Part shown: one piece after another, positions 13,698 to 25,850 of the stretch
Layout of the letters: each line of letters opens with the position of its first letter
How positions within the stretch are numbered: position 1 is the first letter of the stretch
Assembly (NCBI GenBank): GCA_016801845.1
Contig: CM028926.1
Coordinates: 5,616,501 to 5,680,500 of the forward strand
DNA: 64,000 nucleotides
Direction of reading: 5' to 3'
Source of the DNA: Polydactylus sextarius
Taxonomy: Eukaryota > Chordata > Actinopteri > Polynemidae
Notes under the pieces: model-generated
Told to the model about the DNA's origin: nothing
The model's database searches: none
The model's input: the letters and a program-made list of their open reading frames with translations, nothing else
Translations under genes and position numbers: made by a program

Positions 13698-14604
13698 CAT
13701 TACACAACAGGCATATGTTTCTCCAAGACTTTCTCTTAATTCTGTTGCCAGACAGTTGCATTAAGCCCATCTACAGGTACATACCCATCACTTTTTCAGT
13801 TCCTTTGTATTGGTGTTTATGGCTGTTTCATTCTTTTCAAAGAAGCACTTATTTCTGTGTCCCTGAATGAAACTAACATACCAGTTGGCTGGCCTATCAT
13901 ACTTTATTTGTACTTATCATACTGAAAGTAATACAGCAATACATCTCTCCAGAGCATTTACCTCTCCACATTCAAGAACGTCCATCATTTCAGAGCATTC
14001 AGGATCCGAATGCAACAAGCAGCTGTTTGGGTGAACAAACAAAGACCAGAAAAGTCAAAAGTTTGTTTTGTTTCAGTTTAAGATCAACTAAACTAAAAAT
14101 TTTAATGGAAGAAACATATTTTAAACTTAGCTCTAATAGTTAATTAATAATCATGTCCCTGTGTTATGAGTAAGGTGCACATGCTATGTGTATTGTGTAA
14201 AAAAAAGTGGCATAATGAAGGATCTTGCAACTCAGATATGTAAAATTGCAACACAAACATAACAAGCTCATATTCAAATTAGTTGACTTTTGACTTCTAA
14301 AAGAACTAAACATAAAGTTCTAGACATCGTGATAATCACAAAAAAATATCCACTTATTTAAAATTCAGTCCAACAAAACAAAGACAGAGTGAAGTTAAAT
14401 TTGCAAGTTGTTTGAGTTCATGGTCACAGGAGCAAGTTTACTGTCCAGTAGCAATGCAAGGAACAATAGAACCCATTAGATATTTAAACGTTCTTTAAAG
14501 AAAAACATTTAAAGAGAATTTCTTTAGTATTGCTAAAAGTGATGTCATTTTGCAACTGTGAACTTTACAGGCTTGGGACTGAACCGAGAGGGAAAAATAA
14601 GAGC

Positions 14605-14619
14605 AAAAAAAAAAAAAAA
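14605..14619 (+). repeat. A15 homopolymer
   Basis: Uninterrupted A tract. Confidence 0.95.
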
Positions 14620-17068
14620 GAACAGAGGATGGCCATTGAGGGAAGAGAGGAGGTGATTTATGATGGAAAATCCCTTTTTGTCTCACAGGTTGATTTTGAT
14701 GATGTGCTGGAAGGTAAATTCAGATGGGTTTCTCATGTCATATCCTGAGGTAACTACTGCACTCATTTGTGTTTGTGTAAGCTTGTGTTATATGGGTTAT
14801 CTGCTTGAATGGAGACAATTATTTAAAAGGAAAAAAAAAGTAGTAGCATATAGCCTGGCTCTGATGTGCTGATAAAAACTATACACGTGTACAACTCCAC
14901 ATCTTGGAAGAAAGTTAAGAGCCTCTCAAGAGGAAACGGCGTGCACTGTGCACACTCACATAATACATGTTGCAATGTCTTGTGTGTCTGACTGATTGAG
15001 AGAGTTGCATTTTCGTGTGTGTGTTGTGCATTTGTGTGTGTGAATATGTGTGATTAAGGGGGGGAGGTTTTGCAGGTGGCTTGTGCCGGTGTTCTGCCAA
15101 GAAAGCAGAATACCCTGGGGTGGGGTGGAATAAATGAGAGTGGGAGAGGTGAGGGAGTGGAGGAGGAGTACAGTGGGGGAGGAAAAGGAGAGCGGAGGGG
15201 CCTTGATTTAGATGGTGGTTATCATAATCGATTAAAAATTGTTTTCTCTTCAGTCTCAGCACCCTGTGTCTCTCACTGGGGCTCGGGTGGGGCTTCCAGA
15301 GAAGGGCCAGGCCAGATGACTTCATTGCCATATGGTATCTAACCTCTCAGTCACACTCATTTACAACAATACAGCACATACCCATTCTCCAAACACTCCC
15401 TTTGTAATGTAGCACTCAGTGTTTCTGATAAAGCCATGCCCAAACACACTGATCCGTCACTCCAGGAGGAACCTACAGTAAGTGGCCTCTAACCACAGCG
15501 TGCCTCCCTGATGTAGACTGATTACTGTTACCTCCTGTGACTGAACTTACAAAGATTTAGATAAGTTTCACATTGATGAGTTTCCTGATACGTTTGCAGT
15601 ATCTTACATCAGAAGCCACAGTGTTGGAGGCCTGCTTGGTCTCACAGATAAAATTTGCTGATAAACTGAATTTTTTGTTTTCCAATGTGCAGCTATGGCT
15701 GGATGAACCAGTTGGGAGTCCCGTTGGCAAACTGTTGCTATTGGGCCACGTTGGATTCTTATACATTTTTACCCTCTGTTGTTTTTATACAGCGCCCTAC
15801 TGCCTTCAAGCTGTACACAGCTTGACTGGAGTGGCTGGAATAAGAGTGAAGAAGTCTTCACACTTATCCTGCCACTTGTTGCGATAGGTTCAAACATGCA
15901 AATAAACCCCACAGGATAAACTTTTTAACCTGTGAGTGCAGCATTCGTGCCAGTTTTTCCTATAAACACCTCTTTAATCTTGTTGTGTGAGAGTTAGTAG
16001 GCCATCGCTGTAATGATACGTCATTTGTGTTGACTTGCTTAAACCATGAGCAGAATAAACTTTTTCAAAAGTTTGAAGAACTGAGCCTCTACAAAAGAAA
16101 AGATAAGGTAACACAGTAATGCAAGTGGTTGGCTGACGTTGTAGTTTAGCAAAGTCTATTTTCTGTCTAATTAGCAACTAATCAAAGCATCAAATGACCC
16201 AGATCAAGGCTCCGGAAAGGTTGCCTGCTTTGCTTGTAAAGTGCAGGTTGAGCTGACAAGTCAAAAGTCAATCCTGCATTTAGTGGTATTCCTCTGTCTT
16301 TTGTGTTGCACCTCTACCATCCAACTGACTCCTGGCATCTCTTCAATGGCCAGTCCAACAGTGTTATCTTCATTATACAAGGCTGTTTACACCAAAACAA
16401 ATAAAACCACATAATTATATGGCACAAAGTATACCTGAATATGACCAAACAAATGGCCACATATCTAATCCAAATTCCAGCAATAGCCTTAACTGCAGCC
16501 ATAACCCCAAACCAAAAGATCCCAGTGTGACTGAGTGTGTAGTTAAAGCATCACATACTTCTGTAATTACTATGTTTGTTTTTTTTTTTTTTAAAGAAAA
16601 TGTTGCCTCTATAGTAGTCAATAGAATGAAGGGTTACAGTAGGCTGTGTGCATTGACAACACTATGAAGAGAAGGAAGAGAAACGACACTTTGAAAAGCT
16701 ATAGCAAGCCAATGAACTCTTGCTGGTGACGGCACAAAATATGGAATGCATTACGGAAGTGACAGGGTTGAGGACGAAGACACAAACAAACACATAAATC
16801 CGCCATAGACAGACACATAGACGATTGCAGAGACAGACAGGCACCCTCTGCCATAGCTGCTTCTCTACATCTGCACCGTCTCTCTCTCTCTGCCTCTATC
16901 GCACCATCTTTGCAACCTTAACCCTCACTTCCCTGGCATTACTCCTTTCTCCCTTTTCGCTTCAAATCATCTATCAAGCTGTTCTTCAGTTTCCGTCTCC
17001 AGTGCCCAGGGTGGACCGGGTCCCACTCCTCCAGTCCATCTTCCTCCTCTTGTTTTCCAGCCTGAGGC

Positions 17069-17070
<2 letters not shown>

Positions 17071-17102
<32 letters not shown>
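17071..17102 (+). repeat. (AG)16 microsatellite
   Basis: 32-bp perfect purine repeat, H-DNA-capable. Confidence 0.97.
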
Positions 17103-17109
<7 letters not shown>

Positions 17110-18567
17110 AAGTATTTGCCCTGTCTCTCCCTCTCTCTGGCTGTGTCTTGGCTGCTCTATAAAGGTTAGTGAGAGCATGGTGTGGGTGTTGGTGTCTCAG
17201 GGTGAGTTATGGGTACTACAGCCAGGGGACCCCAGAAAGAAGCGAATGAGTGTACTGTTGGGAGAAGGATGAAAGAGAAAAAGAAAAGAGGGAGGGATGG
17301 AGGGAGGGCAATTTAAGGGTTCAGAATGCCAAGTGCTGATGTGTTTGTTTTCCATCACTGCTGTTCCGGGCAATGACAGAGAGAGAAAACAAACGGCAAC
17401 ACTGATATATTACATACAGACTTTCAACTCTATTCTCAAAGCAGTAATTCTACTATGAGAGTGTCTTACTTATCGCCAAACCTTGGTTATCTCTTCATAT
17501 CAAATCTTCGCACATGAAGTCTTGGAAACAGACATCTGACTTCAAAACATGGTTCAAAAGTTTTTCTCACAGGAATAAAAAAATAGAACAACTAAATAAT
17601 GTATGAACATTATAAGCCCGTAACTGTGGGTGTGTCTTTACAGCAGACTCATCAACATGCACTCACATGACTTGCAGCTGACATGAACAGAGTGGTGGTG
17701 GTTACATTAGGCATCGCTGTGACTTGACCAGAGTGCACGCAAATTCACGCCATGGCGTCTGTTCAAAACCGTGACTTTTACTGTATCATTTCAGTGGTGT
17801 CTGTCAACTTTTACACTGTGCAGTGACGCTTTATGCTAAGTGTGAATACCAGTCTTTATAAGGTAGTGTGTTGCTCCTGTTGTGTGCAGAGACAGTTCCA
17901 GGCACGCTGGATTGTCTTGCCCTGGCGTTGTAAGGCAACGTATGGGACAGATCGGAGGGCGGAGGAAGAGGTGGAGGAAACATTAGAGCATTGAAGACAG
18001 GGGAAAAGATGGTGGCTTGGCTCCATCAGTCCCTGACAAGCATGTGGATAGAGAGACATGAGTTGTGCATCTGGATGTAGAACAAAATGGCAGGACAGAT
18101 GAGAGGTGATGAGGGAACAGGAACTTTAGAGAGAAAGAGAAACAAACGCTTTAAAATCTCAATGACCGAGGTCAGTTATTATGAGCTCACAATGTGCAGG
18201 CAACATTTTTCTAAAACCACACAACTTTATTCAAAATTGCAGAGGAGATCCCCAAGTTTCAAAGGATGGCAAATATTACAGAGTGACTTTTAAGGAAACA
18301 TGAAGAGCTATTGCCTGAATCTGAGGTTTGAATAAACATGATAGTTCTGAAACAAGTCAGATATAAGTAATACTGTCAGAGATGATTAGTTTGAAAAGGA
18401 GGAGGATGAAAGTTAAAGGACAGAAGAGAAGAAAGAAGAGAATTAAAAAAAAATCAATGGAGCAGAGAGACAGAGGAAAGGGAAGACCCCCAGCAGCTCA
18501 CATAGACCCAACCTATGTGTTGTCTGACCCACAGCATTTCTTATGAATGGAAGAAAATTGTGTCCTG

Positions 18568-18594
18568 TAAAAATAAATAAATAAATAAATAAAA
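18568..18594 (+). repeat. (AAAT)n repeat
   Basis: Six to seven tetranucleotide copies. Confidence 0.9.
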
Positions 18595-18866
18595 ATATTT
18601 AAAAAGCATGAGTAATAACAATAGTCAAGCCAGCCTCTGAGAGCAGGACAACACTGTAAGACACAATACAGCAAGACGGAGAGGGAAAGAAAGGACAAGA
18701 TATAGAAGGGTAAAAGGACAACAAGAGAGGTTTATTTTATTAGCCTTTAATAAATATCTGACAGATTTCCTGAGGAAATATCGCAGATCACATGTAAAAT
18801 AGTTTAAGACTGATGTCAACTGCAGCAACATATGAAATCTATTAGTGAGGAGCCACAGCAGACACA

Positions 18867-18870
<4 letters not shown>

Positions 18871-18955
<85 letters not shown>
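18871..18955 (+). repeat. (GA)42 microsatellite
   Basis: 85-bp perfect GA tract, the longest microsatellite in the window. The 215-codon minus-strand frame over it is an artefact of this repeat. Confidence 0.98.
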
Positions 18956-18956
<1 letters not shown>

Positions 18957-19113
18957 ACTGCTGAAAGTCAGGCGGGAGAAAAAAAAATCTCACAGCCTTT
19001 CCAAATTCTTCGAGAGGTAAAAAAGTCAGCCAAGACGCAAAATCAGAAAAAGGAGGAAGAAAAAAAGAACAGAAGCACATGCCCGCGCATATACACGCAC
19101 AATACATGCGCAT

Positions 19114-19145
19114 ACACACACACATACACACACACACACACACAC
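19114..19145 (+). repeat. (CA)n microsatellite, one interruption
   Basis: CA repeat in a wider CA-rich zone (19080-20030). Confidence 0.9.
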
Positions 19146-19241
19146 TTAAGCACTGATCTCCACATCCTGCTGGGTTCAGGGCCAGCAGTGAAACGAGTGC
19201 CCAGACATCGCTGCCAGCCCCAGGGAGGGATGGAGAATGGA

Positions 19242-19242
<1 letters not shown>

Positions 19243-19276
<34 letters not shown>

Positions 19277-19283
19277 AGAGAGA
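19243..19283 (+). repeat. (AC)15(AG)n compound microsatellite
   Basis: Perfect AC repeat passing directly into a short AG repeat. Confidence 0.95.
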
Positions 19284-19708
19284 AACAGAGAGAGGAAGAA
19301 AAAAGTAAGAGAGGAGTTGGCAGGAGGAGTAGCCTGCCAAGAGAGCTACCATCTGTAAAATAACATGACTTCAGGGCAACTTCTTCAAATGTACCTCCTC
19401 ACTGAGTAACCTCTTCACCCACTATTATTTTTCACAAAATTAAAGGTCACTGTCATCATGAGTGCCTGTGCTTGTAATTCTGATGAAACCAGAATTGTGT
19501 AAATTTAAGTGTAAAATCCATTACAAGCAAAACACCTCTTCCACGCAAGACTGAGGAGGTGTTTTTCTTTTTCTTTTTTCTTTTTTGGCCGCACGTCTGT
19601 GACATTCTACATGCAAAACACATGTAATTATATCTGTGAGAAAGCTCATCAGTTCAAGAGAGAGATACTGAAAACCACACAGGCACTCACTAAATCTCAT
19701 GATGGTGA

Positions 19709-19744
19709 ACACACACACACACTCACACATCCTCCCACCCTTAC

Positions 19745-19779
<35 letters not shown>

Positions 19780-19781
19780 CA
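19709..19781 (+). repeat. interrupted (AC)n zone
   Basis: Two AC blocks separated by CCTCCCACCCTT and one AAA interruption. A further imperfect CA zone follows at 19961-20023. Confidence 0.9.
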
Positions 19782-20286
19782 GAGTGGCGGTTCCGTATTT
19801 TGGAAAGAGGAACTTGTGCTGGCTCAGTGGTGCCAGTATGTCTGTGGCAGTGTGGCAGCCATGGTGTTCCACCACCCTCACCCTCGCTCTCCACCAAGAC
19901 CCAAACCACAAGCCAATACCCACAAGCCAGAGAGGCCTGGATGAATATACCCACCACCACCACACACACACAGACACACATCCACACACACATACACAGA
20001 GACACACACACCTCACACACACAGTGAAGCAACCACACATACCAAGTAAAGAGGTAGAGTTCTGGAAAATGAGAATGAGTGAGGTTTCTGTCTTTCTCTG
20101 TCTTCTCTTTCCCCCCTTTTAATCATCCAGGCCTGAAAGGGCACACAGAGTTCAACAGGGACAAGGAGGTTTGTAGGCGGGGAGGTGCTGCTACAGAGAT
20201 GAGCAACAGCCTTACTACATACTACACTGCCTTGCCGGGGAAACGGTAATGACTGTTCTCAGATAAGTTTGTCACAGAGCATGAAG

Positions 20287-20312
20287 GTGTGTGTGTTTGT
20301 GTGTGTGTGTGT
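20287..20312 (+). repeat. (GT)n microsatellite
   Basis: GT repeat with one TTT interruption. Confidence 0.9.
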
Positions 20313-20476
20313 TCTCATCAGAAACTACTCAGAGTAAAATTAGCAATACAACATTAGAGGTAGAACTGATGCAGTCTTTGTTGCTTTCATTCATCTGTGT
20401 GAGTGGAGTGAGAGGGTGTGTCCTGGGCATTGCTTATTATCTTTCTATCTTTTTTTTGTTGTTGTTGTTGACACAG

Positions 20477-20491
20477 CCACGAGGGGGCGCC
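20477..20491 (+). promoter_or_regulatory. CTCF-like core motif
   Basis: CCACGAGGGGGCGCC, 14 of 15 to the CTCF core consensus. It is isolated in AT-rich sequence, which makes it stand out. Confidence 0.5.
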
Positions 20492-20735
20492 AACATCAGA
20501 ATGTTTTAATTCTACACAGTAAATGTAAAAATCCTATTTTCTTCCATAAAAAGAAAAAGTCAAAGTTTTTTCATGCACAAAGAAACTCATTACAAGAATT
20601 ACTCATCATGAAAAAATCACTGCTTTTCATACTGATAAATATTGTTTTTTTTTTAAATTCTAAAGTTTCGTTTTATGTAAACTAATCCAGATGGTGCTGA
20701 GTCGAGCTACTGTGCTTCATATAATAGTAGTAACT

Positions 20736-20895
20736 GATAACATTCCATCGTATTTCATTAACTTATCATTTGTTTCATATGTAAAACCTTTGTGTGCAGT
20801 GTAACCAGCAACTGTTAGGTCAAAGTAGAGGAGTGACTACGTAATGTGTCACAACATAACATCTCTCTGAAATATGGTGCAGTAAAAACTCCAGG
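20736..20895 (+). repeat. degenerate fish repeat, copy 1
   Basis: Contains TTTCATTAACTTATCATTTG, TTTCATATGTAAAACCTTTG, GTAACCAGCAACTG and later CTGAAATATGGTGCAGTAAA. It resembles a common fish repeat with a TGTAAAATCTTTATCTGCAA, AGTAACTAAAGCT and TGTAGTGGAGTAAAAAGTA order. The related segment at 20990-21145 suggests two neighbouring copies. Confidence 0.45.
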
Positions 20896-20989
20896 TCGCT
20901 TAATTATATAAAACTGAATAGCAAACATTTTTCAAATAATAATAATTTAATCAAATTATTTTCAAACTGCTTCTGTTGGTGCTAAATCC

Positions 20990-21145
20990 AACCAATGTAC
21001 ACTTTGTTATATTTCATGAGCTTGTCACATATTCCATATGTTTAGACTTTGCCTGTAAAGTAACTACAGTCTCATGTACATTTAATGGAGTAAAAAAATA
21101 CAATACTTGATGTGAAATGCAGTGGAGGAGGAATGAAATTGGCCA
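20990..21145 (+). repeat. degenerate fish repeat, copy 2
   Basis: TTTCATGAGCTTGTCACATA, TTCCATATGTTTAGACTTTG, CCTGTAAAGTAACTACAGTC, TTTAATGGAGTAAAAAAATA and ATGCAGTGGAGGAGGAATGA follow the same order as the unit at 20736. Same orientation, diverged. Confidence 0.5.
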
Positions 21146-21500
21146 CATCAACTACAAATCTGTTAAAAATTGTTCTTAATACAGTACTTGGGGGGAATGC
21201 TTTAATTTACTTTCCTCCTCCGCTTCTTTTTGAATATGTTTATAATAAGTAAAGCAGAATGAGCGCCGCCTGCAGAAAGAGCATCATTTTACTTTATCAT
21301 GGAACAAAGTGTACACTACCCAAAGTGTCTGTTTAAATCTTACACCCAAAACTCCACATCTCACCACGTACTGTGTATGTGTGAGTAAGAGTGTATACTA
21401 AGTGTTGAAGGTTAGGGTTCCTGTATGTGTTCCCCCAGTTGTGTAATGGCCCAGTGGAGTAGAAAGTGATGAGAAGCTGTTGTTTGAGCCCAAAGCAGGC

Positions 21501-21510
21501 CCTTATATGG
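21501..21510 (+). promoter_or_regulatory. CArG box (SRF-type)
   Basis: CCTTATATGG is a perfect CC(A/T)6GG element in a repeat-free, moderately GC-rich block (21420-21740). Confidence 0.5.
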
Positions 21511-22065
21511 AGTGCTGGAGCTGTTTTCTCTCTTCTCCGCTGTCTTGCTTCTCTCCAGAAGTGCTACAAGGTCGGAAGAGAAGAGCACATCCTTCCAAGT
21601 CAACATATTTACATATTTGCAGCGATGTGGGGATATTCAGCTGAATGTTGGCAGGCGAGGCAGTGGTCAGCCAGGACAGCTGAAAGTGGACATCTGGGCT
21701 TGGGCCTTGGCTGCTGCTCACTCCCTTACCCTTATCGCCCTATCTCTTACAAATGAAACATTATGAATTTGACAGTTTTGTACAGTCCATCGGACATCTT
21801 AAGATTTTATCTTTACTGAAAACTTAGCTTGAACTTACACATGTATAACCCAATGTAATATATGACTATGATAAACTATAACATACTGTAAAGCTATAGG
21901 ACATATTTTATGTGTGTTCTCGAGTTAAACAACACAAAGATTTTTCTCTCATTAGCAACATACCAGGTCATGTCATGCCTTGTTATATCTTATACATCTT
22001 TTGGCACCGGCCCAAGGAGGTCCCCCAGGGAACCCCTTGCTTTCTTCTTCACCCCTCCCCAACTC

Positions 22066-22068
<3 letters not shown>

Positions 22069-22116
<48 letters not shown>
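22069..22116 (+). repeat. (AC)24 microsatellite
   Basis: 48-bp perfect repeat followed by a CT-rich tract (22117-22175). Confidence 0.97.
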
Positions 22117-22118
<2 letters not shown>

Positions 22119-23781
22119 TCTTTCCTCTCTCTCTCCCTCTCTCTCTCTTTTGCCCCTTCCCTCCTCTCTCACCCCCATAGCTCTTGCAAGGAACACAGCA
22201 CCATGTTTCTCTTGGCAGAACTCTGCAGGCTGTCCCTGCGTGCCTGAAAAACCAGCGTTCTCCCCCTCGTCCCTGCAGCCAACGCGCACATTTCTCACAT
22301 TTTCTGCCTGCTCTCTGTGAACAGTTCACTTCAGTCTCCTCACATCATCCAGGCTCCCAGGCACTGCAGGACAGGGTGGGACAGATACGTCCTCTCACTT
22401 ACATTACATCCACATCCTCCCTGTCTCTCTTCCTCTGTCTCCAAAGTCTCTATAATTCACTCTCGCTCCAGCCAAATCCCTCTCTCTGGTGGTTACTTGC
22501 CCTTTTTGTCCGCGTCTGAGCAAGCCAGCTGAATGCAGGTGTGTGAGTGTATGCATTACTGTAGTTTGATGACGGAAAGCTGCTAATATGAAAATGTCTG
22601 AGCTTATAGGAAGGAAACCGGGTGTCTGGCAGGCACTGTCTCAAAGACAAGTGTCAGTTTGGGGGCACACAGATGTCTCAGCCACTTAAGGAACTGACTC
22701 TAAGATAAGTTCAGTTGCACAGGTGCAAGATACAATACAAGTCAAATGCAGGAAATAGCATACCCACTACAATAAAAAGAGTAACCTTACAAGAGGGGAA
22801 TGAAACACAGAGAGAGGAAGGGTGAATGTGTGGTTGACTGCACATATGAACGCATTTGAGATGAACTGGGCTTGATTCAAACAACTGGAATTGAATCCAT
22901 TTGCCTTCAACTACAGTGGATGGACGTTTAACCTCTATCCCACACACCGGGCTGTTTGGCAGCAGATCACCATTTGTATTTATTATTTAATTTATTTTTT
23001 CTAAACTTTAATTTAAACTTTATTTCCTCTGTGAGTCTGGGGTCTGGGCATTGCTACATAAATGAACGTTCTCAGAAAACAGGGAGGGGGGGAGTAAAGA
23101 GCGAGGAGGAGGAGAAGGGGAAAAAAAAAAAGGAGAAAAAAAAGTGCAGCCTGTCTCTTGGGTGCCCTTTTTGCCATCCCATTTCCTATGCATCTGGTCT
23201 GTGTTTGTGCGGAGAAAGAGAGGGGGAGCAAAAGGGGGACGGCCGTCTGGGGCCGATTAATAACCAGTGATTTATAGGAACTTTTATAGAATAATACAAT
23301 AAAAATGTGTGCGTACGTGTGTGTGAGCGCATGTGTGTGCATGCGTTTGTGTGCTCGCTTTAGAGTGCACACAATGCTTTTCTAATTCTGGGGAATCAAA
23401 AACAAATTATCGGGAAAAAACACAGACCGTGCTCAGGATAAATTGGGCACAGATGGAGGCAGGAAATAAAAATGAGAAAGGAGAAGACACTCGGAGAAAA
23501 AGAGCGCAAGAGGAGGACAGGAGGACCACGAGGACAGAAGGGGGGTACCAGAGAAAGTGACAGAGTGAGGGCAGGACAGGGTGACGACGTGATGGAGAGA
23601 GGTAAAGAAGAGGGAAGAGAGAGAAGGATGGAGAGACGACAAGAGGAGAGAGGGTGAGCAAGAGGACAGGGATGATGTGGAGGAAGAGAGGAGAGTGGGA
23701 GGAGAGAGATCAGGGGAGTTCCCATGCCCTGTGCAAAGGAAATGGGCTTAAGAGAGGGGGTTAGCATGTGTGTACTGTGTG

Positions 23782-23784
<3 letters not shown>

Positions 23785-23824
<40 letters not shown>
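23785..23824 (+). repeat. (TG)20 microsatellite
   Basis: Perfect repeat preceded by two GTGTGTACT units. It follows a 600-bp purine-rich stretch (23080-23755). Confidence 0.97.
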
Positions 23825-23830
<6 letters not shown>

Positions 23831-25832
23831 GGCAATGAGATGAGCAGACCCCTCTCTGGCACAGAACAGCATTTCCTTGCCAAAGTGCAATCTGCCCCCC
23901 TTAAAATCCCTGTTCATCCCAATGCATTCTCATCACTCATACTCTCTCTCTCACACAAACACACACACCCATGCGCATGCACACACACATGCACACGCAC
24001 ACACAGAAGACATCAACAACTTGAATGCTGGTAAACTGATGGGTTGTCTTGTCACACCCACATGGCTTTTACATTTACCCCATTAGACCCAATGTTGTAC
24101 TGCTAACAGCAGCAACCGCTCTATCTATGTGCAAGTTTGGAGTGTGTCTAATCTTTACTTGTGTCTGCTCGATTCATGTAATGTGTCAGAAACAAAAACA
24201 TGAAAAAAAAACTATTTATGTTACAAAAATCAAACATTTCTGTCTAACCTGAAAAATCAGTTTTGTTAGTGTAACATTATTTGAGTTTTTAAACTTTTAA
24301 GTAGGTTATTGACACTGTTATTAATACCAAAAACCAGATGCAACACAGCTTGAACATGACACACTAGAGAAAAATTACAGTATGACCCAATGTGTGTTTA
24401 CTTAGGTATGTCATAGTGGAGCATGTCATCCTCAGGTGCTGTTTACTGATCTGAGGAGTTGAGTGGGAGCTGGTTTGTCACAGGACCATCCAGAGTTGGG
24501 TAACTGTAAGCACTGACTCTACTCTGCTGAGTGGACGATGGGAGCCGGCAACAAGCACTTCCCAATATGAATGACTTCCTGTGCTGCGGGCCTGGACTGT
24601 GGCATCTGTCAGCCCTCCACCCCTCCTTTCTCCGTCACTCCCTCCACCTTTCCCCTACTCTCTCTTTACGAGTTCAATGACACTTCCTCTACTCATACTT
24701 TGTCTGTCTTCGTCCCTCCTCCTTCTCTCCATCCCTTTGCCCTCTTGCCCACCCCTCTGACTTGGGTCTGAATCACACAATGTTTCACTCGATTTGCTGG
24801 TAAATCCTCCCTCTCCACAGGCCTCTGGAGTGACCTCCCACCTTCCTCTTCTTCTTTTCCCCTCCTTCGGTCATCCCTTGGCATTGCCACCCACACACCA
24901 GTTCCTGTTAATCCCTCTGGCCCCGTCATTGCCCTCTGGGCCTAATTCTAGTTGCCCTTTGTGAATGGGGTAAAGCCAGGAAAGAGAGAGGGGTTGGTGG
25001 TTGTTGGCAAGGCAGCAGAAAACTGAGAGGACCTTCACTGGAAACTCCATCAGTGGCTGAATCACTCTCAGCTGCTCTTTACTGAGAAGTAAAAAACTGG
25101 CCATGCACTTCTGGCCCTTGAGTATTTGTCCTACTATCCAACTCTGATATCTTTACATCTTCATCCCAGTCAACAAATATGGCACAGCGGGAAATAATTT
25201 ATCCAGTCTTAAAGCTGAAGAGAATGACACTGATTTGCTTATAATTGATCAACTTGGAAAGCATGAACACCTTCAGGATCCTCTCACGACATATATAGAT
25301 TATAAAAGACATTGTGATGTGTAGGTGAAATTTACTGCCTATCTCTAGAGAAAGCATATGAGAAAGGACACGTATACTGAAAATATTGCATCATAGACTT
25401 TGAAGTCAAAGTCTGTCAGTGGTGGTTTAGTGCCTCTAAGGTGGTTGATATCTTGATGTTTGAAAATTACATTTCCTTCTCAGATCAGTCAACACTCATG
25501 ACAAAACATAAGAAATAGATTCATAATTGTAAATAAACTAATTGTTTTTTTTTTGTCATATGTCACATCATCTACATGACATTCAATTAAGTTAAAAAAA
25601 ATTAACACTGTCAGACTGGTTATTTCACACTGTGTGTAATTTATAAACTGAACTTTGGTTGACACTTGACACTTTGTGTCAACTTTGGTTAGTTTCCATG
25701 AAAACCCTGGCAACAAACACACTAGGTTTTTTCTGTCAACTGTCATGATGTAGGGCAGGTTATCTTGGTATTACAGTTTCATTATGAGAAGTTCTTTTTT
25801 TCTCTTTCAATCTACGTGACATGAAAAAAATT

Positions 25833-25850
25833 AAAAAAAAAAAAAAAAAA
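25833..25850 (+). repeat. A18 homopolymer
   Basis: Uninterrupted A tract. Confidence 0.95.

Noticed and set aside
15573..15887. 104-codon plus-strand frame in non-repetitive sequence
   Set aside because: No recognisable family, no convincing acceptor/donor pair and no codon pattern distinguishing it from background.
18625..19272. Longest open frame in the window (215 codons, minus strand)
   Set aside because: It is a translation of the (GA)42 and CA tracts (Ser-Leu and Cys-Val repeats), with no domain, no splice support and no conserved segment.
23396..23917. 173-codon minus-strand frame
   Set aside because: Composed of Ser/Leu/Pro-rich translation of purine repeats and of the TG microsatellite.
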